NCBI RefSeq assembly: GCF_000381025.1
Contig: NZ_KB905815.1
Coordinates: 603,789-667,788 of the forward strand
Source of the DNA: Streptomyces sulphureus DSM 40104
GTDB lineage: Bacteria; Actinomycetota; Actinomycetes; Streptomycetales; Streptomycetaceae
Reading direction: 5' to 3'
Length of the DNA: 64,000 nt
Each line of letters starts with the position of its first letter. Position 1 is the first letter of the stretch. The translations under genes and the position numbers were made by a program. Of this stretch, positions 8,928 through 16,836 are shown one piece after another. The notes beneath the pieces were generated by a model that searched no databases, was not told the origin of the DNA, and saw only the letters and a program-made list of their open reading frames with translations.

Positions 8928-9368
8928 GGGGAAGGGGCAACCGCCTGCATGGAGGCGGACGTGCGTACCGAGGACGTCCTCACCGCCCCGCAGGTCACCG
9001 GCACCCTCGGCCTGTTCGAGCCGACCGCGGTGTCCATGGTCGCCCTCCTGCATTTCCTCACCGACGACCAAGCCACCGCCCTGGTGCGACGGACCGCAGA
9101 CGGCCTCGCCCCCGGCAGCTTCCTCGTCCTCGCCCACAGCTCGTCCGACTTCGCCAGCCCGGAGGCCGTGCAGACGTTCGACTCCGCGTACGGCGAGGGC
9201 GCCGCCACCCCTGCACTCCGCTCCCGACGGGAGATCGACCCGTTCTTCGACGGCCTCGACCTCCTCGCCCCCGGACTGGCGGTGGCGCACCGCTGGCGCA
9301 ACGAGGAGCTCTCCGACCTCCCCGACGAGCAGGTCAGCGTGTACGCCGGCGTCGCACGCAAACCGTGA
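8928..9368 (+). pseudogene. 5'-truncated DUF574-type SAM methyltransferase
   Basis: The readable protein from about 8949 aligns with the C-terminal half of the intact DUF574 (Methyltransf_19) protein at 57428-58246 of this window. Shared landmarks are the EADVR segment (QADLR in the intact copy), the MVALLHFL strand (LVAIMHFL) and the RREIDPFFDGLDLL stretch. The N-terminal half with the SAM-binding LDIGTGIPT motif is missing, and only noncoding-looking sequence lies upstream. About 140 of 270 residues remain, so it should not be an active methyltransferase. Confidence 0.7.
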
Positions 9369-9446
9369 GAACGGAGCAAGGACAGTCCCTCCCCGCGGGG
9401 TGTCCCCTCCCGGCGCACCGAGACCTCCTGCCTGGCTGCCGGGAAA

Positions 9447-9464
9447 GCGCCGAGCGCTCGGCGC
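9447..9464. terminator. Perfect 18-bp palindrome between convergent genes
   Basis: GCGCCGAGC is followed directly by its reverse complement GCTCGGCGC, 16 bp beyond the end of glpD. It can fold as a GC-rich hairpin and probably ends glpD transcription. No U-tract is present, which is common in actinomycetes. Confidence 0.45.
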
Positions 9465-9479
9465 GGACTCAGCGGGTCC

Positions 9480-11165
9480 TCAGGCCGTAGCGCCCGCAAC
9501 GAGTCCGAGCGCCTCCCGCTCCCGGTGCACGTCAGCGACGAATTGCTCCACCTGCCGGTCGACCTCGTGCGAAGGAACGCGACGCTCGGCCGCCAGCAGC
9601 TTCCCCACTCGGTCTGCGAGGGAGGCGGCCGCCCGGGAGTCGAGGAACCGTGCAGGGATGCGGCGTTCCAGTACGTCGGTCACGGTCTGTGCCATCTCGT
9701 GGCGGATCGCGTAGACCGCCTCTGCCCAGAGGTACGGGAGGCTCGGCACCATCGGCTCGGCGAGCGCGGGATCTGCCGCGATGAGGTCCTCGACGAATCG
9801 GGCCTCCGTCCCGTACCGGCCGCCGAGGTGGCCGAAGCGGCCACCGGTCGCCTCGACCGCCTCGGCGTCGAAGTCCGCACCGCCGACGAGCGGCAGGCGT
9901 GCCGTTCGGCAGGAGCGGCGGACGTTCAGCAGGTCGCAGACCTTGTCCGTCGCGATCTCAGCCATCGTGCGTGCCACCGTGAGCTTGCCGCCCGCCACGG
10001 TGACCACACCGTCCTTCACGGTGACTTCGTGCTCGCGGCTCAACTCGGAGGTGTCTCCGCCGCCGGTGTCGATGAGCGGGCGCAGACCGGCCCAGGTGCC
10101 GGTGATGTCCTCGACCGCGACGTCCGTCTCCAGCGCGGCGTTCAGGGACTCCAGGAGGGTTTCCGCTTCGTCCCGTGTGCAGCGCGGGTCGTCGAGATCG
10201 TCGGTGTACGGCGAGTCGGTCGTCCCGATGTAGCAGTGGTCGCCCCAGCGCACGACGAATCCCTTGCCGCCGCTGCCGCGCGCGCCCCCGAGCATCGGGA
10301 AGGTGAGAGTGGACTGGCTGCGCACCTTTTCCCAGGGCACGACGATGTGCACGCCCTTGGCAGGGCGAATCCGGTGATGGTGGTCCGCCTCCGCGAGGGC
10401 GCTGACGGCGTCGCTCCACACGCCTCCGGCGTTCACGACGGCCTTCGCCCGCACCCGGATGTCCTCACTCGTCCCGTCGGCTCCCGTGGCGCGGACGGTG
10501 GCGGTGTGCCGGCCTTCGGACGAGTCGAGTGCGACGACTTCGGCTCGGTTGGCGACGTGAGCACCGAAGAGAGCAGCGGTCCGCGCGACGGCGAGCGTCA
10601 GCCGGCTGTCGTCGGTGCGGCAGTCGAAGTACAGCAGGCCGCCCAGCAACCCCTCCGGCTTGAGGGTGGGGCACTGGGTGAGCACCTGCTCGCGGGAGAT
10701 GCGGCGGTGGCGCCGGCCGATCCGCCAGCCCCCCAGCGCGTCGTAAGCGACGAGGCCCGCGCGCAGCGTACGGGCGAGGGCGGGACTGAAGACGCCGTTC
10801 GAACGGTAGATCGGGAAGAGGAACGGCAGCCGGCTGACGAGGTGCGGGGCACGCTCGTACATGCGCTGGCGTTCGAGCAGGGAGTGGTAGACGAGGCGGA
10901 TCTCCTTCTGCTCGATGTACCGCAGCCCACCGTGGATCATCTTGGAGGAGGCCGAGGAGGTCCCGGCGGCGAAGTCGGTACGTTCCACGAGGCCGACGGT
11001 GAGTCCGCGGGTGACGGCGTCGAGCGCGACGCTCACTCCGGTGATGCCGCCGCCGATCACGAGGACGTCCAGCGTCTTGTCGCGCAACGAGGAGAGCGCT
11101 GCTTCGCGGTCGAAGGCGACGGGTGCGGTCTGGTTCGCGACGGTACTGCGCGGGGCACGGGACAT
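9480..11165 (-). CDS. glpD: FAD-dependent glycerol-3-phosphate dehydrogenase
   Basis: This 561-residue flavoprotein oxidises glycerol 3-phosphate to dihydroxyacetone phosphate at the membrane and passes electrons to quinone. The N-terminal dinucleotide fold has GGGITG (about residues 38-43). The family signature SASSKMIHGGLRYIEQ follows near residue 75, and the C-terminal DAO_C domain contains the GGKLTVARTMAE segment. I chose ATG 11165, which has GAGGTGG eight bases upstream, over GTG 11177. It sits beside an IclR regulator and a glycerol kinase, and a shared operator element lies about 100 bp upstream. Confidence 0.93.
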   Translation of the reverse strand: MSRAPRSTVANQTAPVAFDREAALSSLRDKTLDVLVIGGGITGVSVALDAVTRGLTVGLVERTDFAAGTSSASSKMIHGGLRYIEQKEIRLVYHSLLERQRMYERAPHLVSRLPFLFPIYRSNGVFSPALARTLRAGLVAYDALGGWRIGRRHRRISREQVLTQCPTLKPEGLLGGLLYFDCRTDDSRLTLAVARTAALFGAHVANRAEVVALDSSEGRHTATVRATGADGTSEDIRVRAKAVVNAGGVWSDAVSALAEADHHHRIRPAKGVHIVVPWEKVRSQSTLTFPMLGGARGSGGKGFVVRWGDHCYIGTTDSPYTDDLDDPRCTRDEAETLLESLNAALETDVAVEDITGTWAGLRPLIDTGGGDTSELSREHEVTVKDGVVTVAGGKLTVARTMAEIATDKVCDLLNVRRSCRTARLPLVGGADFDAEAVEATGGRFGHLGGRYGTEARFVEDLIAADPALAEPMVPSLPYLWAEAVYAIRHEMAQTVTDVLERRIPARFLDSRAAASLADRVGKLLAAERRVPSHEVDRQVEQFVADVHREREALGLVAGATA

Positions 11166-11260
11166 CGTGGCGGCCACCTCATATGGCGTGTGTGCCGGTC
11201 GAAGCGCGATCGGCGGTGCGTTTCGTACTCACTCGGCATCCTGCGGCGACGACTCCGGGA

Positions 11261-11297
11261 CGTCCAACGCATTGACGTATCGTGTCAAAAAGGGCCC
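11261..11297 (-). promoter_or_regulatory. IclR-type operator element, copy 1 (glpD/iclR)
   Basis: Read on the minus strand towards glpD, this contains TTTTTGAC, seven bases, GTCAA, and then TTGGAC. The same design, TTTTGAC-N7-GTCAA followed by TTGAC, recurs at 13844-13880, and flanking GGCCC is also shared. The element lies between divergent glpD and the IclR gene. It is the best candidate binding site for that regulator and would give autoregulation plus glpD control. Confidence 0.6.
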
Positions 11298-11368
11298 GCC
11301 TTCTTCGCCCCTCGCGACGTCTCAGGCCGGCCCCGTACCAGGAAATCCGAGTGGGTCTAGGAGCGATC

Positions 11369-12151
11369 GTGACTGACCAGGAGAAGGTTCCCGCGGTCCT
11401 GCACGGTGCCTTCTGCGTCCTTCAGGCCGTGGGCGAGGCGGGGCCCGCCGGCGCGAACGTCGCCGAAGTACAGGTCCGCACCGGCCTCAACCAGCGCACC
11501 GCGTACCGGCACCTCTCCTCTCTCAGGGCTCTCGGGATGGTCACCCAGGCGGGTGAGCGCAGCCGCTACCGGCTGGGTCCGACGATCGCCGGCTTGGCCC
11601 AGAACACGTCCGACCAGCGGGAGTTTCTGCGCCGCGCGCAGATGTTCTGCGAGGAGCTGGCGGAGGGGTCCAGGGAGCCGGTCCATGCGACCGTGTGCGA
11701 CCAGGGCACCGCGGTCACGGTCGCGACGGCGAGCCGCTCCTCGCCGGTTTCGGAGAAGTCGCCGCCGATCGTGCCGGGCTCGCGGCGTCCGCTGCACGCC
11801 AGTGCGAGCGGCAAGGTGTTCATCGCCTACAACCGGTCGGCGCTCGAGGCGTACAGCGTGCGGCCGCTCGAGCGGTTCACCGAGCACACCCTCACGGACC
11901 TCCGCGACCTTGAGCGCGAGTGCCTGCGCGTCCGGCGGCAGGGCTTCGCCGAGGACCGGCAGGAGTACGCCCTCGGGATCACGTGCGTCGCAGTGCCCGT
12001 GATAGGCGTCGGCGGCCGTGCGGTCGGGGCGCTGACCGTTTCGACGAAGAGCGCGGTGATGAGCGGGCCCCGGCGGGCCGAGCTGCTGCGGGCGCTCAAG
12101 CCCGCGGCGAAGGGGTTCTCGGCGGCGATCGGTGGCGAGAGCGGGGCTTGA
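11369..12151 (+). CDS. IclR-family regulator of the glycerol cluster (GylR-like)
   Basis: The protein has 260 residues from GTG 11369, preceded by AGGAG with a five-base spacer. The N-terminal winged helix (about residues 10-70) includes LNQRTAYRHLSSLRALG, and the IclR effector domain follows. In Streptomyces the IclR protein GylR controls glycerol operons. Here the gene lies between glpD and glpK, and two copies of an inverted-repeat element flank the cluster. Glycerol or glycerol 3-phosphate is the likely effector, by family and context. Confidence 0.85.
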   Translation: MTDQEKVPAVLHGAFCVLQAVGEAGPAGANVAEVQVRTGLNQRTAYRHLSSLRALGMVTQAGERSRYRLGPTIAGLAQNTSDQREFLRRAQMFCEELAEGSREPVHATVCDQGTAVTVATASRSSPVSEKSPPIVPGSRRPLHASASGKVFIAYNRSALEAYSVRPLERFTEHTLTDLRDLERECLRVRRQGFAEDRQEYALGITCVAVPVIGVGGRAVGALTVSTKSAVMSGPRRAELLRALKPAAKGFSAAIGGESGA

Positions 12152-12178
12152 GGGCGCCACGGCGGGTGGCCACCCGGG

Positions 12179-13720
12179 TCAGTCCTGCGGCCCCCGCGCG
12201 GGCGTCGACGGCAACTGCGCGCTTCGCCAGCCGAGTGCCCGTGAGACAGCATCCTGCCAGGCACTCCGGCGGATGTTCCGCTCCTCCGGGCTCATGCGCG
12301 GGGTGAACTCCCGGCCCTCGCTCTTCGTGGCGACCGCCGCTTCTTCGTCGGCCCAGACGCCGCAGGCGATGCCCGCGCACCATGCAGCTCCGCGCGCAGT
12401 GACGTACTCGGCGTCCGCGGCCCGGACGACGGGGATCTGGAGCAGGTCGGCCTGCGACTGGAGCAGCGCGTCGGAGCGGCTGAGGCCGCCGTCCACCACG
12501 ACGACGGTCGGGTTGGTGCGTGCGTTGCGGGCTATCGTCTCGATGATGTCGACGACGGTGTGGGCGGTGCCGTCGACCGTCGCACGCACCACGTCCGCCG
12601 CGGTCGTGCCCCGGTTGAAGCCGATCACCATCCCGCGTGCCGTCGAGTCCCAGTAGGGAGCGGCGAAGCCCGCGAGCGCCGGGACACTGACCAGCCCGGA
12701 GTCCGCCTTTCCCGCGGAGTAGACCGAGTCGATCCGGTCGGCCGAGGGCAGGACGCCCAGCTCGTTCACCATCCAGTCGACGCCGCTGCCGGTGACGAAG
12801 GAACCCCCTTCGAGCATGTGGGCGCGCGACCCCGCAGTGGTCCACGCGATGCGGCAGTCGAGGCCCTCGCCGGCGTCCACGGGATCGGGTCCGACGTGGA
12901 AGTCGATGAAGCTTCCGGTGCCGTGGGTGCACTTCACCGCGCCGACTTGGAACGCGCCGTGGCCGTACAGTGCGGCCTGCTGGTCGCCCAGGACGCCTGT
13001 GATCGGGATGTCCGCACCGATGAGGTCGGCGCGCGTGGTGCCGTAGTCGGCGTCCTCGGGGAGTACCTGCGGGAGCGCGGTGCCGGGGATGTCGAGGTGG
13101 TCGAGGAGTGCGGACCACCACCGGCCCGTACGGAGGTCGTAGAGACCCGTCGAGCCCGCGCACGAGGTGGAGGTCGCGAAGACCCCGCCCTCGGTGCCAC
13201 CGGTCAGGTTCCAGATGATCCAGGTCTCGGGTGTCCCCGCACGCAGGCGTCCCTGCTCGGCGAGGTCGCGCAGGGCGGGGTCCCGGGCGAGCAGTGCGTC
13301 GAGGTGGAGGCCGAGGTGCGCGGGGCCGAGCACCAGGCCCGTGGCGGTTTTCGCCTTCCCGGCCCACTCCGCGGAGAGCTCGTCGGCGCGGGCCGCGGCA
13401 CGGGTGTCCTGCCAGTTGACGACCGGCGCGACGGGCTGCCCGGTCTGTGCGTCCCAGAGCACGGTGGTGGTGCGCTGTACCGCGATCGCGAGCGTGGCGA
13501 TGTCGCGTTCTTCGTCCCGGGCGGTGGCGACGACGTCGCTGAGCACGGACCGCGACGTTTCCCAGAGCTCCACCGCGTCCTGCTCGACCCGTCCGTCCGG
13601 GTACGTCGTGGTCGTGAGGGGAAGCGCGCTGTTTGCGACGACGCGGGACCGGTCGTCGAAGAGTGCGGCCCTGGTACTGGTGGTGCCCTCGTCAAGCACG
13701 AGGACGTGGCGCGCGCTCAT
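12179..13720 (-). CDS. glpK: Glycerol kinase-like FGGY carbohydrate kinase
   Basis: These 513 residues form a two-domain FGGY kinase. The N-terminal phosphate loop reads DEGTTSTRAALFD, where most glycerol kinases have DQGTTSSR. Later landmarks are GDQQAALYGHG, HGTGSFIDF and the family-typical AAPYWDSTARGMVIGFNRGT, all in line with GlpK though fairly divergent. The product would phosphorylate glycerol for the adjacent GlpD. ATG 13720 has GGAGG five bases upstream. Another FGGY substrate is possible but less likely in this context. Confidence 0.82.
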   Translation of the reverse strand: MSARHVLVLDEGTTSTRAALFDDRSRVVANSALPLTTTTYPDGRVEQDAVELWETSRSVLSDVVATARDEERDIATLAIAVQRTTTVLWDAQTGQPVAPVVNWQDTRAAARADELSAEWAGKAKTATGLVLGPAHLGLHLDALLARDPALRDLAEQGRLRAGTPETWIIWNLTGGTEGGVFATSTSCAGSTGLYDLRTGRWWSALLDHLDIPGTALPQVLPEDADYGTTRADLIGADIPITGVLGDQQAALYGHGAFQVGAVKCTHGTGSFIDFHVGPDPVDAGEGLDCRIAWTTAGSRAHMLEGGSFVTGSGVDWMVNELGVLPSADRIDSVYSAGKADSGLVSVPALAGFAAPYWDSTARGMVIGFNRGTTAADVVRATVDGTAHTVVDIIETIARNARTNPTVVVVDGGLSRSDALLQSQADLLQIPVVRAADAEYVTARGAAWCAGIACGVWADEEAAVATKSEGREFTPRMSPEERNIRRSAWQDAVSRALGWRSAQLPSTPARGPQD

Positions 13721-13809
13721 GTTTTCCTCCACCGCGTTGTGGTCCGAATCCGTGGTTTGTACCGCGGGTTCTTCGCCATGGTCGGAGCGTCGCGCCAGGG
13801 TGCAAGGAA

Positions 13810-13828
13810 ATTGTCACGCCGTGACAAT
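13810..13828. promoter_or_regulatory. Perfect 19-bp palindrome upstream of glpK
   Basis: ATTGTCACG and CGTGACAAT flank a single central C, 90 bp upstream of the glpK start. The symmetry is complete over nine bases per arm and the AT-rich ends stand out from the GC-rich background. It is a strong candidate operator and differs from the IclR-type element 16 bp further on, so a second regulator may act here. Confidence 0.6.
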
Positions 13829-13843
13829 GGGGGCTTCTTCGGA

Positions 13844-13880
13844 GGCCCGTTTTGACGCCGGATGTCAAACGCGTTGACGG
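13844..13880 (+). promoter_or_regulatory. IclR-type operator element, copy 2 (glpK/FAD enzyme)
   Basis: This contains TTTGAC, seven bases, GTCAAA, overlapping a second inverted repeat GTCAA-N5-TTGAC. It matches copy 1 upstream of glpD in order, spacing and flanking GGCCC. It lies 86 bp before the FAD enzyme start and 124 bp before glpK on the other strand, so both may be in the same regulon. Confidence 0.6.
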
Positions 13881-13965
13881 TCCGTGGAGCCGCGCGACGA
13901 AGGTGAGAAAGCGGCAGGCACTCAGCCGCCGCCCGGGCAATCGACGACGGACCCAAGGAGCAGCA

Positions 13966-15384
13966 ATGATCACCGGTGCCATCGCAACCATCCCGCAGGA
14001 GGCGCTGGACGAACTGCGCGCCACTGTCGACGGGTCCATCCTCGTCTCGGCTCCCGAGGAGATCCGCGCCATGTCGGCGGACGCCTCGGTCCGCAGCAAG
14101 AAGGCCGAGGCGAACGACGCCCCGATGGCGACCGCCGCGCTGGTCGTCCGCCCCACCACCACCGAGCAGGTGTCGCGAGTGATGGGCTGGGCGACCGCGC
14201 ACGGCGTCCCCGTGACGCCTCGTGGTCTCGGGTCGGGCACGGTCGGTGCCGGCATCCCGGTGCGCGGAGGCGTCGTGCTCGACATGGCGCGCTTCGACAG
14301 TGTCGGCGAGGTCGACGTGACCAACCGAACGGTCACGGTCGGCGCGGGCGTCCGTCTGTCCGAACTCGACGAGGCGATCAAGGACTCGGGCCTGACCATC
14401 GGCCACTACCCGCAGTCGTACTACCTCGCCTCCGTGGGCGGCTGCATCACCATGCGCGGATCGGGCACGTTCTCGTCGCTGTACGGAAACATCGAGGACC
14501 GCATGGGGGACATCGAGGTGGTCCTGCCCAGCGGCGAGGTCGTCCAGACCCGTTCGCTGCCGCGTGCCTCGCTCGGTCCCGACCTCAAGCAGCTTTTCAT
14601 CGGCTCCGAGGGCATGTTCGGCGTGATCACGCATGTCACCCTCAAGCTGGTCCCCCAGCCCCAGTCCCGTCGCTTCAACTCCGTCCGCTACGACACCTTC
14701 GAGCAAGCCCTGGAGACCGTACGCCGCTCCCTGCTCGACGGCGTCCACCCGGCGGTCGTGCGCGTCTACGACCCGGTCGAGGCGTCCGCCAAGCACGCGA
14801 AGTTCGCCGGCACCCCCGGCTGGCTGCTCATCCTCGCGTTCGACGGCGCCCCCGACCTCGTCGAAGCCGAGGAAAAGATCGTCCTCGGACATGTGGAGGA
14901 GCACGGCGGCGAGGTCCTCGGCCCCGAGCCCGGTGTGAACTGGGAGCAGCGCCGCTTCGACTACTCGTGGTCGACCGACGCCGTCGACAGGAAGGGCGGT
15001 GTCGCCGAGGCGATCGAGGTCACCGCGGCCTGGTCGGAACTGCCGAGGCTGTACGAGCGCCTCAAGAAGGCCGCGGCGCCGCACATGAGCGAGTTCATGG
15101 CGCACGTCAGCCACGTCTACGACCAGGGCGCCGCGCTGTACGCCATCGTTCGCGGCGATTTCGGCTCGGACGAGGAGGCCCTGGACGCGTACGACGCCGT
15201 GTGGCGCTCCGTGATCGAAGAGAGCCTGCGCTCCGGCGCGATCATCGGGCACCACCACGGGGTGGGCCTTGAGCGCGCACCGTGGATGCAGGACGCGCTG
15301 GGCTCCGGTCTCGACCTCATGCGCACCCTCCAGAAGTCCCTCGACCCGGCCGGGATCATGAACCCCGGCAAGGCGAGCCTCTGA
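13966..15384 (+). CDS. FAD-binding oxidoreductase, alkyl-DHAP synthase-like
   Basis: These 472 residues have the p-cresol methylhydroxylase-type FAD fold: a binding segment around residues 60-120 (RPTTTEQVSRVMGWA, then TPRGLGSGTVGAG) and a C-terminal FAD-oxidase domain. Late in the protein HHHGVGLERAPWM resembles the conserved histidine motif of alkyl-dihydroxyacetonephosphate synthase. PAVVRVYDPVEA and the final AGIMNPGK are also family features. AAGGAG precedes ATG 13966. Placed between glycerol genes, it may act on a DHAP or glycerol-phosphate derivative or a hydroxy acid. The exact reaction is open. Confidence 0.78.
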   Translation: MITGAIATIPQEALDELRATVDGSILVSAPEEIRAMSADASVRSKKAEANDAPMATAALVVRPTTTEQVSRVMGWATAHGVPVTPRGLGSGTVGAGIPVRGGVVLDMARFDSVGEVDVTNRTVTVGAGVRLSELDEAIKDSGLTIGHYPQSYYLASVGGCITMRGSGTFSSLYGNIEDRMGDIEVVLPSGEVVQTRSLPRASLGPDLKQLFIGSEGMFGVITHVTLKLVPQPQSRRFNSVRYDTFEQALETVRRSLLDGVHPAVVRVYDPVEASAKHAKFAGTPGWLLILAFDGAPDLVEAEEKIVLGHVEEHGGEVLGPEPGVNWEQRRFDYSWSTDAVDRKGGVAEAIEVTAAWSELPRLYERLKKAAAPHMSEFMAHVSHVYDQGAALYAIVRGDFGSDEEALDAYDAVWRSVIEESLRSGAIIGHHHGVGLERAPWMQDALGSGLDLMRTLQKSLDPAGIMNPGKASL

Positions 15385-15659
15385 CCGGTGGTCCGGGCCC
15401 CGGCGCTGTTCTCGCGACCCGGGGCCTGCGGCCTCCGCGCCCCGGGACGACGCCCTCCTCGCCGGTGACTCGCGGCCGGCAGGGAGGGTCGGCAACAGAT
15501 CGGCGCGATGCCGAGGCAGGCGGCCCTTGGTCGCGTCGACGGGGCCGGTTGCCGTTGCTCACCACGCTGGTGCGGGCCGGGAGCGTGGACCGTCGGTGAA
15601 ACCCCGGGGCAGGCAACGGGCCGGTGAACACCTCGCGCCAGGCCGACGTTGTCAAGATC
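15385..15659. other. Intergenic region after the FAD enzyme
   Basis: Apart from the hairpin at its start I see no gene here. Several open frames cross it without homology I recognise. It runs into the decayed transposase fragment that follows. Confidence 0.4.
15396..15426 (+). terminator. Hairpin terminator after the FAD enzyme
   Basis: GGCCCCGG and CCGGGGCC form an 8-bp stem around a 15-base loop, starting 12 bases after the stop codon. No U-tract follows. Position and stability suggest a terminator. Confidence 0.5.
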
Positions 15660-15913
15660 GTCCTCGACGATGTCCTCACGTCGCAGGTGGTCGCCTCCGT
15701 CAGGACGTCCCCAACCGACCGGCCGAACGTCTCATCATCGCCCCTCGGACGAACAGACCGTCGTCGTGTTCGGCACGAACACCGCCGCACAACTCACGCA
15801 CGTGCTGCGTCAATGCACCCGCCTGGCCACCACGACCGAGATCCTGCCGAAGTCCCGCCCACTGCCGCAGACCTGACGTGCATGCCGGGGATCGGCGCCA
15901 ACCGTTCAACCTG
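15660..15913 (+). pseudogene. Decayed IS110-family transposase fragment
   Basis: Pieces of an IS110 transposase appear in order but in three different frames. They are GRLRQ then RPAERLI (near 15690-15735), DEQTVVVFGTNTAAQL (near 15750-15795) ending in LPQT and a stop, and LTCMPGIGA (near 15875-15905), close to the LTSMPGIG motif of the C-terminal transposase_20 domain. At least two frameshifts and loss of both ends make it nonfunctional. I recognise it from the family pattern; no terminal repeats are visible. Confidence 0.6.
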
Positions 15914-16020
15914 ACAAGGCCCTCCGCGCACGGGCGGTCTCCACGGCCAGGCGCCGGGCGCGCCGGGAAAGTCGAGACCGGGACGCCTGCGTCAGCACAG
16001 GATGCGACCCTGCTTCGTCG

Positions 16021-16737
16021 TCAGCGGTGGCGGGCGGGGAAGTGGTGGGCGAATCCGGAGATGTGCTGACGCATCAACTCCCCTACGTGCTGGGCATCGC
16101 GCTCGATGAAGGCCTCGACGATCGCGCAGTGTTCGTGGAACTCCTTCTCGCTGGTGTCCAGGCGGCGCCAGCCTTGCACGATGGCGAGGCAGAGGATGTC
16201 GTCATAGCTGGCGAGCAGGCGGATGACCTCCTCGTTGCCGCAGTCGGCGGCGAGCTCGGCGTGCAACTCGCGGTTGGCCGTGGACAGTTCGGCATGCGCG
16301 CCTTGCGAGACGAGCTTCTTCGTCTCGTCGATCAGGGTACGGAGCCTTCGATGCCGTTGCTCGTCGGCGACCGTGCACGCCTTCTCGGCCGCTCTCGACG
16401 CGAGGACAGAGCGGATCTCGAAAATGTCGCGGGCTTCCTGGTCCGACAGGCGGCGCACGCGCCATGTCCGGAAGCTGTCGCTGCTCACCAGTCCGCTGCG
16501 TGCGAGGAGGCGCAGCGCCTCGCGGACCGGCGTCTTCGACATGTCCATCCGGTCGGTGATCTCGGCCTCGACGAGGGCCGCCCCCGGGAGCAGGTCACCG
16601 TTGAGGATCTCCTTCTTGAGCTGTTGCTCCGCGAGGGTGGCGAGGGGAACTCGGGAGGAACGTCGGGGGTGCTTCGCGGTGGAGTCCCGTGGTTCCGACT
16701 GCTGGGGCAAGGTCGCAACCTCTCTCATCTCGGCCAT
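16021..16737 (-). CDS. GntR-family regulator with FCD domain
   Basis: These 238 residues carry an N-terminal winged helix (about residues 30-95, with MSKTPVREALRLLARSGLV) and an all-helical FCD ligand-binding domain. In FadR-type GntR proteins, FCD domains bind small organic acids. It is divergent from the six-gene catabolic operon starting at 16837 and is its probable repressor, with an acid intermediate as inducer. I chose ATG 16737; ATG 16728 is an alternative, and the frame open upstream of them lacks a ribosome-binding site. Confidence 0.85.
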   Translation of the reverse strand: MAEMREVATLPQQSEPRDSTAKHPRRSSRVPLATLAEQQLKKEILNGDLLPGAALVEAEITDRMDMSKTPVREALRLLARSGLVSSDSFRTWRVRRLSDQEARDIFEIRSVLASRAAEKACTVADEQRHRRLRTLIDETKKLVSQGAHAELSTANRELHAELAADCGNEEVIRLLASYDDILCLAIVQGWRRLDTSEKEFHEHCAIVEAFIERDAQHVGELMRQHISGFAHHFPARHR

Positions 16738-16785
16738 TGACAGCGTCCGAGGCACATCATAGCGTCCAGCGCACCGAATCATATA

Positions 16786-16809
16786 CCGTTTGATGCACCG
16801 TTTAGCGCA
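16786..16809. promoter_or_regulatory. Tandem 12-bp repeat in the GntR/M24 divergent promoter
   Basis: CCGTTTGATGCA is followed at once by CCGTTTAGCGCA, and a third weaker copy may start at 16810. The surrounding 60 bp is unusually AT-rich for this genome. It lies between the two divergent starts and is a candidate binding region for the GntR regulator. Confidence 0.45.
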
Positions 16810-16836
16810 TCGTTGGTGTGCTGTGGGGAGTTGGCT

